Below, one piece after another: positions 1 to 7,965 of a stretch of 23,413 nucleotides of DNA. Origin of the DNA: JANOXC01 sp031418215 (lineage in GTDB: Bacteria > Bacteroidota > Bacteroidia > AKYH767-A > OLB10); NCBI GenBank assembly GCA_031418215.1, contig JANOXC010000111.1:1-23413 (forward strand), in the 5' to 3' direction. Made by a program: the position numbers and the translations under genes. Below the pieces are notes generated by a model. That model worked only from the letters and a program-made list of their open reading frames with translations. It made no database searches and had not been told where the DNA came from. Each line of letters begins with the position of its first letter. Positions within the stretch are counted from its first letter, which is position 1.

Positions 1-795
1 TTTTCATCTTTATTGAAGGATATAAAAATACCTTATCCTGAATTCGGATTAATTGAAGATGCAGATCATGATGTTGTTTTATCACGTAGATTAGGATTTA
101 CATTATAGGTTAGACCGTCCTATGTATTAGGCGGACAAAGCATGAAGATTGTAATCAATGAAACGGAATTGGAAAAACATGTGGTAAATATTATGAAAGA
201 TATTCCGGGCAATAAAGTATTGCTTGATCATTTTTTAGAACATGCTATAGAAGCGGAAGCAGATGCAATTTGTGACGGAGTAGATGTTTATATCATCGGT
301 ATTATGGAGCACATTGAGCCTGCCGGTATACACAGTGGCGATAGCAATGCCGTGCTACCTCCATTTGATCTTAGTCCAAATGTAATGCAGCAAATTGATA
401 CCTACACCAAACGTATTGCACTGGCTATGCAAGTAAAAGGGTTGATCAATATTCAATTTGCTATCAAGGACGAAGTAGTGTATGTCATTGAAGCTAATCC
501 ACGCGCGTCACGAACGGTTCCTTTTATAGCAAAAGCATATGATGAACCTTATATTAATTATGCCACCAAAGTGATGTTGGGGGCGAAGAAAGTAAAGGAC
601 ATTCAATTCAATCCACGGAAAATTGGTTATGCAATTAAAATTCCAGTTTTCTCTTTTGATAAATTCCGTGATGTGAATAAAGAGCTTGGTCCGGAAATGA
701 AATCAACAGGTGAGGCCATATACTTCATTGATGACCTTGAAGATGATTTCTTTCAAGAAGTTTATGGAGAGCGGAATTTATATTTGAGCAGATAA
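1..795 (+). pseudogene. carB: carB C-terminal region (carbamoyl-phosphate synthase large chain) interrupted by an in-frame TAG
   Basis: Frame 1 is open from the window edge and reads into the second ATP-grasp half of carbamoyl-phosphate synthase large chain, which makes carbamoyl phosphate for arginine and pyrimidines. Before the lesion the protein reads PYPEFGLIEDAD and RRLGFTL. Codon 106-108 is TAG, and the same frame then continues as VRPSYVLGGQSMKIV, EHIEPAGIHSGDSNAVLPP and IEANPRASRTVPFIAKA. It ends in GERNLYLSR, which I recognise as the natural short Bacteroidota C-terminus without the MGS-like allosteric domain. The family usually has Leu where the TAG stands, so one TTG-to-TAG change explains it. 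No frameshift or second stop is seen. The next in-frame ATG is at 142, but a protein starting there would have only part of a domain. Either the gene is inactivated or this is a sequencing error; the upstream part lies outside the window. Confidence 0.8.
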
Positions 796-859
796 TGGTT
801 CTTCTTAAAATAAATGGAAAAGCATTGTATTTGGTTTATTTGATATATATAATAACTCA

Positions 860-894
860 ATTCGTAAATACGCATAAATTCGTTATTCGTTGAT
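860..894 (+). repeat. ATTCGT-rich 35-bp repeat, copy A (upstream of DUF4834)
   Basis: This 35-bp stretch has three ATTCGT units and ends in ATTCGTTGAT two bases before the ATG of the DUF4834 gene. A second copy lies at 23254-23288 on the minus strand, just upstream of the Kir channel start. The two agree at 30 of 35 positions without gaps, by hand alignment. The shared core includes AAATTCGT, then one variable base, then ATTCGTTGAT. Short iterated AATTCGT strings are plausible as a dispersed intergenic element of this genome, but its role is unknown. Confidence 0.6.
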
Positions 895-896
895 AT

Positions 897-1148
897 ATGT
901 CTGATATCATACTTGTCCTGCTCGCCATCATCATTCTTTTTTCCTTTGTAAGGAGATATTTATTTTTTTTCATTGTGAATGCTATTTCAAAAAAGCTATT
1001 TAATCAAATGCAAAATCAACCCGGCTTTCGCCAAAACAATACTATCAAACCTGAAGGAACCGTTACAATTGATGCCGATCCACCAAGTAAATCAAAAGGA
1101 AACGATGACAGGAATGAGCAATATGTCGATTACGAAGAAGTAAAATAA
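897..1148 (+). CDS. DUF4834 family small membrane protein
   Basis: An 83-residue protein with one N-terminal hydrophobic segment (about residues 3-29, rich in I, L, V and F and broken by an RR pair), then a hydrophilic tail ending in QYVDYEEVK. I recognise this layout, including the acidic YVDYEEVK-like end, as the DUF4834 family of Bacteroidota, whose function is unknown. It is probably a single-pass inner-membrane protein with a cytoplasmic tail. It starts at an ATG directly after the ATTCGT repeat. It lies between carB and the YfhO gene in the same orientation; this neighbourhood with YfhO is what I recall for the family. The 139-bp gap to the next gene leaves co-transcription uncertain. 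Confidence 0.75.
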   Translation: MSDIILVLLAIIILFSFVRRYLFFFIVNAISKKLFNQMQNQPGFRQNNTIKPEGTVTIDADPPSKSKGNDDRNEQYVDYEEVK

Positions 1149-1287
1149 CAATGAAGGGTTATAGCAATAAACTGTTGAAAAAAAATAAGCTTTTGCTTCC
1201 AACATATCGTTTTACTGAATACTTTTTACCTTTGAGTTTTATCTTATATACTTTTTGATATTAAAAATTTCTACAAAAAAATAATAT

Positions 1288-3702
1288 ATGCAGAATACTT
1301 TATTTAAGAAATCGATCCCACACCTTATTGCGATTGGAATATTCTTTTTGATTACCATTTTATATTTCCGTCCTGAGTTTTTTGAAGGAAAGATCCTAAG
1401 TCAGCATGATATTCAAATGTGGCAGGGAGCATCAAAGGAAATATTTGATTGGAATACCAAGACAGGACATCGTCCACTTTGGACTAATTCTATGTTTTCT
1501 GGAATGCCTGCTTATCAAATTAGTTTGGTTTCACCCAGTAACCTTATGCCATACTTGAACAGTATCATTTCATTGGGTTTGCCAACACCGGCCAATGCTG
1601 TTTTCTTGCTGTTTCTTGGATTTTATCTTTTGTTGATAACACTTCGTTTCGATTGGCGGGCGGCCATAGCCGGAAGCATGGCCTTTGCCTTTTGCTCCTA
1701 TAATTTTATCATCATCGTTGCCGGTCATAATTCCAAGGTGCATGCAATTGCTTTGATGCCTTTTGTATTAACAGGCGTACTGATGACACTCAGAGGAAAC
1801 TTACTTAAAGGGGGAATACTAACGGCTATTGCTTTGGCATTGGAGATTTATGCGAATCACGTGCAAATTACCTATTATCTCATGATAGGAATATTGGTTT
1901 TAATGATCAGTGAATTGGTCTTTGCAATAAAAGAAAAGAAAATAGCATCCTATATAAAATCTGCCGTTGTGCTTTTGTTTGCCAGCGCACTGGCTATATT
2001 GCCAAACATTACCACAATCTGGGCTACTTATGAGTACGGTAAATATTCTACAAGGGGACAAAGTGAACTGAATGAAAAAAAGGAAAGTTCCGGGCTTGAT
2101 AAGGATTATGCGATGAGTTGGAGCTATGGAGTAAAGGAAAGCATGACATTATTGATACCCAATTTCAACGGTGGGGCAAACGCAACGGAATTAGGAAAGA
2201 ATTCAGCAACCTTTAAGGCCATGGAAAGCAATGGGGCAGGAGGACAACAGGCCAATCAGTTTGTCAAGAACGCACCTACCTATTGGGGAGACATGCCATC
2301 AACATCTGGTCCAACTTATGCCGGAGCCATCGTTATTTTCCTTTTCATTTTAGGATTGTTTATTGTGGATGATAAATATAAATGGTGGTTGTTGGGTGCA
2401 ACTTTGCTTTCACTTATGCTTGCCTGGGGAAAGAATTTTGATTTGCTTTCAGAATTGTTTTTTAATTACTTCCCGGGCTACAATAAATTCAGAACGGTTT
2501 CAATGATGTTGAGCTTGGCATCATTAACCATTCCTTTATTGGCAATGCTGGCAGTAAAAAAAATCCTTGATGAAAAAAATCCACTTATATATAAAAAGCA
2601 AATTTTGAATTCCTTTTATATAGCAGGCGGGCTTTGCGCATTGTTTATGCTAGTGCCGGGAATTGCAGGAGATTTTTCTTCTCAGGCAGATGAGAACTTT
2701 AAGCAATATGACTGGCTAATAGATGCCCTTCGCGATGACCGTGCTTCTATGCTTCGCATGGATTCTTTTCGTTCGTTGTTCTTTATTGTTATTGCATTTG
2801 CATTGCTTTGGTTTTTTATAAAAGGGAAATTAAAGCCACACGTCTTCTGCTTAGCGCTCGCAGCAGCCTTTCTTGTTGATGGTTGGAGTGTGAATAAACG
2901 TTACTTGAAAGACGAAGACTTTGTTTCTAAGGGAAAGGCCGAAGTGCCGTTTGAACCTTCTCCTGCTGATCTGCAAATTTTATCAGATACTGGTTATTAT
3001 AGAGTGATGAACACAACCGTGAGTACATTTAATGATGCTTCCACCTCTAATTTTCATAAATCGATAGGTGGTTATCATGGTGCTAAGCTAAAGCGATACC
3101 AAGAGGTAATAGAGAGACAGATCAGCAAGGGAAATATGAAGGTACTCGACATGTTGAATATGAAATATGTTATTCAACAATCAAAAGACGGTCAACCATT
3201 TGCTGTTCCAAATCCCGGGGCAATGGGTAATTCCTGGTTTGTTAAGGATTACAAGGTAGTTGAAAATGCTGATTCAGAGATGGATGCATTAACTAATCTT
3301 AACCCACTTTCAACAGCTATACTTGATAAACGCTTTCAAGGGCAAGTGGAAGGTTTAAATATTGTCGCAGATTCAATGGCAACAATCAAATTAACTGCTT
3401 ATGCGCCTGATCAATTAAATTATCGCTCTGTTTGTGAATCAGATCAATTAGCTGTTTTCTCAGATATATATTATCCTGCAGGATGGAATGCATACATAGA
3501 TGGTAAACTTTCGCCTCATCTACGGGTGGATTATGTATTACGCGCCATGAGGGTTCCTTCAGGAACACATGAAATCATGTTTAAATTTGAGCCTGATGTG
3601 TTTAAGATTGGTGAACCAATTGCACTTGCTTCATCTTCGTTATTATTACTATTGGGTGCCTTAACAATTTTCCTTTCTGTGCGTGAAAAGAAAAAGGTCT
3701 AG
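1288..3702 (+). CDS. YfhO family multi-pass membrane protein
   Basis: An 804-residue integral membrane protein. There is a hydrophobic segment at residues 11-27, then a loop with FEGKILSQHDIQMWQGASKE and RPLWTNSMFSGMPAYQ, and many further membrane spans up to about residue 515. A large C-terminal extracytoplasmic domain follows (about 530-770), then a last span near 780-797 and a basic EKKKV end. The order of spans, loop and C-terminal beta-rich region (DIYYPAGWNAYIDGK) matches the YfhO/DUF6044-like GT-C-type family. Known members, such as Bacillus YfhO, are linked to glycosylation of lipoteichoic acid; in Bacteroidota the substrate is unknown. The gene ends in TAG, which shows TAG is used as a normal stop here. 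No partner gene fixes its job. Confidence 0.85.
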   Translation: MQNTLFKKSIPHLIAIGIFFLITILYFRPEFFEGKILSQHDIQMWQGASKEIFDWNTKTGHRPLWTNSMFSGMPAYQISLVSPSNLMPYLNSIISLGLPTPANAVFLLFLGFYLLLITLRFDWRAAIAGSMAFAFCSYNFIIIVAGHNSKVHAIALMPFVLTGVLMTLRGNLLKGGILTAIALALEIYANHVQITYYLMIGILVLMISELVFAIKEKKIASYIKSAVVLLFASALAILPNITTIWATYEYGKYSTRGQSELNEKKESSGLDKDYAMSWSYGVKESMTLLIPNFNGGANATELGKNSATFKAMESNGAGGQQANQFVKNAPTYWGDMPSTSGPTYAGAIVIFLFILGLFIVDDKYKWWLLGATLLSLMLAWGKNFDLLSELFFNYFPGYNKFRTVSMMLSLASLTIPLLAMLAVKKILDEKNPLIYKKQILNSFYIAGGLCALFMLVPGIAGDFSSQADENFKQYDWLIDALRDDRASMLRMDSFRSLFFIVIAFALLWFFIKGKLKPHVFCLALAAAFLVDGWSVNKRYLKDEDFVSKGKAEVPFEPSPADLQILSDTGYYRVMNTTVSTFNDASTSNFHKSIGGYHGAKLKRYQEVIERQISKGNMKVLDMLNMKYVIQQSKDGQPFAVPNPGAMGNSWFVKDYKVVENADSEMDALTNLNPLSTAILDKRFQGQVEGLNIVADSMATIKLTAYAPDQLNYRSVCESDQLAVFSDIYYPAGWNAYIDGKLSPHLRVDYVLRAMRVPSGTHEIMFKFEPDVFKIGEPIALASSSLLLLLGALTIFLSVREKKKV

Positions 3703-3796
3703 AGAACATTTCAGGACTTTAGCAATTGATTTGTTGAGTTGCAGGATACGTCAATTCGCTTTTCTTCAATAAGTAGTTAAAAAAAATCTATAAGCA

Positions 3797-5098
3797 GTGA
3801 ATAAACGGGTGCTAATCATTTCTTATTATTGGCCACCAAGTGGTGGGAATGGGGTACAGCGATGGGTTAAGTTTGTGAAATATCTTCGTAATTTTGGATG
3901 GGAGCCTGTAATATACACAGTAAGGAATGGGGAATTTCCGGTGCTTGATCAAAGTCTGGAAAAAGATATTCCAATTGGAGTAAAAGTAATTAAGCAATCG
4001 ATTCTTGAACCCTACTATATATATAAGAAACTTACAGGAAAAAAGACTGATTCGAAAATTGGCAGAGATGTGATCGGTACCGACAGGCAACTTTCAATAT
4101 TGGAAAAACTTGCTTTATGGTTTAGGGGAAATGTTTTTATACCCGATGCAAGATTTTTATGGATAAAACCTTCTGTAAAATTTTTATCAAAATACCTTAA
4201 GGAGAATAGTTTTGATCTTATGGTGTCAACAGGACCTCCGCATACAGATCATTTGATTGCATTAAAATTAAAGAGAATTACAAACATTAAATGGGTAGCT
4301 GATTTTCGTGATCCATGGACAACAATGGACTATTTCGCTGATTTAAATCTGTCTTCATATGCATTAAAGAAACATTTTCAACTTGAGAAAGAAGTGCTTA
4401 CTGAAGCCGATGCTGTTGTTTCAGTTGGCAATATGATGAAAAAAGAATTTGATGAGAAAAGAGCAAGCAGTACATTTGTTGTAACTAACGGTTTTGATGA
4501 AGATGATTTTACGGGGCCGGAAGTGATGCTTTCCAAAGAATTTACAATCTCCCATATCGGTTCGTTTCTTCAACGTAGAAACCCAACAATATTATGGAAA
4601 GCTTTATCAGAATTAGTTACTGAAAATAAATCTTTCAGTCGAAATCTAAAAATTCGATTGATTGGTAAAGTTGATTCGAGCGTATTACAGTCAATAAATG
4701 AGAATAATTTAAAAATTTATTTTGAGCACATTCCTTATTTAGCTCATGGAGATGTAATATCTGAATTAAAAAGTACGCAACTATTATTATTACCAATTGA
4801 TAATTTTGAAGGGGCAAAGTGGGTGCTTACGGGTAAGCTTTTTGAATACTTGGCAGCTCGCCGGCCAATTTTATGTATTGGGCCTCTTGATGGTGATGCT
4901 GCAGCTGTAATAGCTGAATGCGGTGCAGGACTTACTTTTGATTTCGAAGATTTTTCAGGTTTGAAAAAGCAATTGTTACATTATTTTCAATTATTTGAAG
5001 AGCATAAACTTATTGTAAATGGAAGCTCCATTGATATTTTTTCTCGCAGGAAATTGACTGAAAAACTAGCAGCTATTTTTAATGAAATAACAAAATGA
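3797..5098 (+). CDS. GT-B fold glycosyltransferase (GT4-like)
   Basis: A 433-residue cytoplasmic or membrane-associated glycosyltransferase. The N-terminus VLIISYYWPPSGGNGVQRW is the usual start of a GT4-like N-terminal Rossmann domain, and WVADFRDPWTTMDYF is typical of the same group. The C-terminal domain has the nucleotide-sugar region GKLFEYLAARRPILCIGP and then DGDAAAVIAECGAG, where the conserved acidic and glycine residues are retained. The start is GTG; no in-frame ATG is better placed. The last four bases overlap the start of the 2-epimerase gene (ATGA), so the two are translationally coupled and probably form one operon for surface-glycan assembly. Donor and acceptor cannot be read from the sequence. 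Confidence 0.88.
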   Translation: MNKRVLIISYYWPPSGGNGVQRWVKFVKYLRNFGWEPVIYTVRNGEFPVLDQSLEKDIPIGVKVIKQSILEPYYIYKKLTGKKTDSKIGRDVIGTDRQLSILEKLALWFRGNVFIPDARFLWIKPSVKFLSKYLKENSFDLMVSTGPPHTDHLIALKLKRITNIKWVADFRDPWTTMDYFADLNLSSYALKKHFQLEKEVLTEADAVVSVGNMMKKEFDEKRASSTFVVTNGFDEDDFTGPEVMLSKEFTISHIGSFLQRRNPTILWKALSELVTENKSFSRNLKIRLIGKVDSSVLQSINENNLKIYFEHIPYLAHGDVISELKSTQLLLLPIDNFEGAKWVLTGKLFEYLAARRPILCIGPLDGDAAAVIAECGAGLTFDFEDFSGLKKQLLHYFQLFEEHKLIVNGSSIDIFSRRKLTEKLAAIFNEITK

Positions 5099-6249
5099 TA
5101 AAAATATTAACAGTAATTGGAGCAAGACCGCAAATAATTAAAGCTGCTGCCATTAGTCGTACAATTAAAGCTAAATATCAAGATAAGTTAAAAGAAATTA
5201 TTGTTCATACAGGACAACATTATGATGCGAATATGTCGCGTGTTTTTTTTGAGGAGCTAAATGTACCTGAAGAGGATTACAACCTTGAGGCAGGGTCAGG
5301 ATCACATGCTCAACAAACAGCATTGATGATGGTGAAAGTTGAAGAAATATTGCTTAGAGAAAACCCGGATTGTCTCTTACTTTATGGCGATACTAATTCA
5401 ACATTGGCAGCTGCCGTTGCTGCTGCAAAGATTCATATTCCTATTATTCATGTTGAAGGCGGAGTAAGATCATTCAATAAAAAATTTCCTGAAGAAGTAA
5501 ATCGGCTTATTTGCGATCATCTTTCTGCATTAATATTTATACCGACGCCTGCAGGCTTGGCAAATATGGTTAAAGAAGGATTTAATTTGAATAACAAACC
5601 TCCTTACACATTTGATAACCCCGGGGTTTTTCATTGTGGTGATATTATGTATGACAACAGTTTGTTTTTTGCTAATGAAGCAGCGCATAGTACAACTATA
5701 TTGGATCAACTTGGGATAATAGGAAAGAAGTTTACGCTGGTTACTTTGCATCGTCCAAGTAATGTTGATAATCCGGAAACACTTAGAACAATTCTTGAAA
5801 CAATCAATGATCTTGCCAACACTGATAAATCATTTTTTATCCTTCCGTTGCATCCGCGTACCTTGCATGCGATAAAAAAGAACATTGACCCTGTTTTTTT
5901 TGATAGTATACGGAACAATGAATTTATTAAAATAATTCCTGCTGTTTCATTTCTGGAAGTCATTATGCTTGAAAAGAATTCAGCTATGGTGATCACCGAT
6001 TCAGGGGGTGTACAAAAGGAAGCTTTTTATTTTCAGCGTCCCTGTATTATTCTTCTGGATGAAACCCCTTGGGTTGAACTTGTGGAGAGCGGTTCTGCTA
6101 TTTTAACCGGCGCAGATGAAGCAAAAATTAAAGCTGCATTTAATTTATTTAATTCCGGAGTCGAATTGCATTTTCCGAATATTTTCGGAGATGGAAAAGC
6201 AGCAGAATTTATTTGCGAAGAAATTTATAGAAATTTTAAGGTAAATTAA
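5095..6249 (+). CDS. wecB: Non-hydrolysing UDP-N-acetylhexosamine 2-epimerase (WecB/WbpI family)
   Basis: A 384-residue enzyme, a normal length for the family, that inverts C2 of a UDP-activated HexNAc (UDP-GlcNAc to UDP-ManNAc, or a 2,3-diamino analogue). Visible motifs are GARPQIIKAA near the N-terminus, VHTGQHYDANMS, LLYGDTNSTLAAAVAA, HVEGGVRSFNKKFPEEVNR, LHPRT and TDSGGVQKEAFYFQRPC. The SFNKKFPEEVNR and HYDANMS stretches look closer to WbpI-type epimerases than to enterobacterial WecB, which has a DLYSPWPEEANR-like sequence there, so the substrate may be a modified UDP-sugar. It overlaps the preceding glycosyltransferase by four bases. No WecC-like dehydrogenase lies in the window, so any ManNAcA route would need genes elsewhere. 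Confidence 0.88.
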   Translation: MIKILTVIGARPQIIKAAAISRTIKAKYQDKLKEIIVHTGQHYDANMSRVFFEELNVPEEDYNLEAGSGSHAQQTALMMVKVEEILLRENPDCLLLYGDTNSTLAAAVAAAKIHIPIIHVEGGVRSFNKKFPEEVNRLICDHLSALIFIPTPAGLANMVKEGFNLNNKPPYTFDNPGVFHCGDIMYDNSLFFANEAAHSTTILDQLGIIGKKFTLVTLHRPSNVDNPETLRTILETINDLANTDKSFFILPLHPRTLHAIKKNIDPVFFDSIRNNEFIKIIPAVSFLEVIMLEKNSAMVITDSGGVQKEAFYFQRPCIILLDETPWVELVESGSAILTGADEAKIKAAFNLFNSGVELHFPNIFGDGKAAEFICEEIYRNFKVN

Positions 6250-6284
6250 TTAAAGTGATTATGACTTTTTAACGGAAGTAAATA

Positions 6285-7235
6285 TTATTGATCTTTCATT
6301 AGTTTCTTTTTAACTGCAGACCAGGCTTTATATTCCTCCATCGTACTTGCAGGGTTGCCTATTAAGACTTGTTTTTCGGGAAATTCTTTTAAAACAACAG
6401 CGCCAATACCTGTTAATGTATCTGCAGCAATCTTTAACTTGTTTTTTACAGAGCTAGAAGGAGCTATCCAGCTATTTTCACCAATTACACAACTGCCTCC
6501 AAGCATTGCATTGGCAATAATAAGTGAGTTGCGCTCAATAATAACGCCATGTGCAACATGCACCAGGTTATCAATTTTAACATTTTCACCAATTACAGTA
6601 CTTCCCATTACGCCTTTGTCAATGCATGTATTGTTATGAATTTCTACTTCATCATGGATGACAACATTTCCCATATGCTCCAGTAATAGATAGTCGCCTT
6701 CCTCATCTTTCTCGTATCCAAAACCATAATTTCCGATTGTGCAATTACAACCAATGCGTACTTTGTTGCCTACGATAGTACCTGAAAGCAAAACAGTATT
6801 ATGCAAAATTTCTACATCATTACCCAATGTGCAGTTTTCTTCAATTATTACATGATGTCCGATGTAACAATTAGTACCTGTTTTTACAGAAGAATGGATT
6901 ATGGCTGTTGGTTCTATACCGGGTTCTCGTTTCACTTTAAAAAAGAGGCTAACCATTTTTACAAATGTAGCACGTGGATTGGGAGAAATTAAAAAGCTGC
7001 ATTGAAGATGCTTCAGTTTTTCAAATCCAATTTCGCTCAGAATTAATAGACCAGGCTTAATGTTTGAAGAAGCTGTATCTAAATTCTTATCACTGATCCA
7101 TGCTACAGCTTCTGGAATTTCTTTAGCAGCACATTCGGTTAAACTGGCAAGTTTCTTTATCTGCAAATTTTCATCGCCAATAAAACGGCAATCAGAGAAA
7201 ATATTAATTAAAGCTTTTATTTTAAATCCTGACAT
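6285..7235 (-). CDS. LpxD-like hexapeptide-repeat acyltransferase
   Basis: A left-handed beta-helix acyltransferase of the LpxD family, 316 residues from the ATG at 7235. An upstream TTG at 7259 would overlap the previous gene by 13 bp and is less likely. Residues 1-100 form an LpxD-type N-terminal domain. From about 108 to 290 there are hexapeptide repeats (IGHHVIIEENCTLG, IVGNKVRIGCNCTIG, VIGENVKID). The segment HVAHG carries His229, which matches the catalytic His of E. coli LpxD (QIAHN). In LpxD the enzyme moves a 3-hydroxyacyl chain from acyl-ACP to UDP-3-O-acyl-GlcN. Here, beside a PIG-L deacetylase inside a glycan locus, it more likely N-acylates a nucleotide sugar (inference). A housekeeping lipid A role cannot be ruled out. 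Confidence 0.8.
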   Translation of the reverse strand: MSGFKIKALINIFSDCRFIGDENLQIKKLASLTECAAKEIPEAVAWISDKNLDTASSNIKPGLLILSEIGFEKLKHLQCSFLISPNPRATFVKMVSLFFKVKREPGIEPTAIIHSSVKTGTNCYIGHHVIIEENCTLGNDVEILHNTVLLSGTIVGNKVRIGCNCTIGNYGFGYEKDEEGDYLLLEHMGNVVIHDEVEIHNNTCIDKGVMGSTVIGENVKIDNLVHVAHGVIIERNSLIIANAMLGGSCVIGENSWIAPSSSVKNKLKIAADTLTGIGAVVLKEFPEKQVLIGNPASTMEEYKAWSAVKKKLMKDQ

Positions 7236-7246
7236 AGTTGTAATAT

Positions 7247-7879
7247 TTAAATAACCCAACGAATCATTTCAAATGCTTCTGCATATTTGGAATTGATCTG
7301 TACTCCTCGCGTAGCCGCAAGGCCCCTGATAAATTCTTCATTCAGGTACTGACGATGTGCCTGCGATTTATAAGCTGTTAAAGCTTTCAACTTCGTACGG
7401 ATATGTTTTTCATTTAGCTTAATAAAGCACCTGGTATTGAAAGAAACATTGTTCCAAGGCAATTCATATCCTAACAACGACGTGTTTTTATAGGCGCGCA
7501 AACCTTCTTCTGAAATAACTTGATGATCTTGATGAATGTCAGTAGGACTGGGAATAAAAACAATATCTGGTTCCACCTTGGCTTTTATTTTGATCATTTC
7601 TTCAAGGATATCCTGTCTGAATTCTTTAAATCTTCTTACGTCGAAGTCGAATAAAATAACTCTTTCACGAGGAATACCCAAAATAGCAGTTGCTTTCATT
7701 ACTTCTTTGGCTAAAGTGTCGGGAGGTAATTCAGGCGGAAGCGATCTTGTGCAGATAGAGAATGCCACGTAATAAACTTCCTTGCCTTCGCTTACAAGTC
7801 TAGCAATACTACCGCCACAACCTAATTCGCCATCATCAGTATGAGGAGCGAGTATTAAGACTCTGTTTTTTGACTGCAT
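7247..7879 (-). CDS. PIG-L (LmbE-like) family N-deacetylase
   Basis: A 210-residue zinc-dependent deacetylase of the PIG-L/LmbE family. From the ATG at 7879 the protein opens with a beta strand and APHTDDGELGCGG. His13, Asp15 and Asp16 correspond to the family AHPDDE metal and catalytic motif, with Thr in place of the usual Pro. The second metal site DIHQDH has His116, Asp118 and His119. Longer starts exist (ATG at 7927, TTG at 7957), but they add a leader that lies outside the fold and would run across the palindrome at 7900-7925. Members remove acetyl groups from GlcNAc-containing substrates. It is followed after 11 bp by the LpxD-like acyltransferase, which suggests a deacetylate-then-reacylate pair. 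It diverges from asnB. Confidence 0.85.
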   Translation of the reverse strand: MQSKNRVLILAPHTDDGELGCGGSIARLVSEGKEVYYVAFSICTRSLPPELPPDTLAKEVMKATAILGIPRERVILFDFDVRRFKEFRQDILEEMIKIKAKVEPDIVFIPSPTDIHQDHQVISEEGLRAYKNTSLLGYELPWNNVSFNTRCFIKLNEKHIRTKLKALTAYKSQAHRQYLNEEFIRGLAATRGVQINSKYAEAFEMIRWVI

Positions 7880-7899
7880 AAATGTTTGATTGTATATTA

Positions 7900-7925
7900 G
7901 ACTGCAATATTCGATATTTGCAGTC
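7900..7925. promoter_or_regulatory. Palindrome between divergent PIG-L and asnB genes (possible operator or hairpin)
   Basis: The left arm GACTGCAATAT (7900-7910) and right arm ATATTTGCAGTC (7914-7925) are reverse complements over 11 pairs, with one extra T in the right arm and a three-base centre. The site lies in the 86-bp gap between two divergent genes, where a shared regulator would bind. It could instead form an RNA hairpin in either leader. No exact TAnnTTTG promoter was found in this gap, so the role is inference. Confidence 0.45.
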
Positions 7926-7965
7926 ATAAATAAAAAAATTTCTTGTTCACTCAACAATCTTTCAG

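Noticed and set aside
106..108. TAG reassigned to an amino acid
   Set aside because: The YfhO gene ends in TAG at 3700-3702 at its natural C-terminus, so TAG works as a stop in this genome.
1227..1234. TACCTTTG upstream of the YfhO gene as a promoter
   Set aside because: It matches TAnnTTTG, but no TTG- or TTTC-like -33 box lies 17-20 bp upstream; a single 8-base match in AT-rich DNA is weak.
3789..3800. 12-base string ATAAGCAGTGAA shared with 11105-11116
   Set aside because: A match of this length is expected by chance in 23 kb of AT-rich sequence, and the surroundings do not match.
6250..6272. AAAGT / ACTTT hairpin between the convergent epimerase and acyltransferase genes as a terminator
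   Set aside because: Only five pairs, AT-rich, with a short T run; not better than chance.
7235..7259. Extended TTG start for the LpxD-like protein
   Set aside because: It would overlap the PIG-L stop and add eight residues outside the family pattern; the ATG at 7235 fits better.
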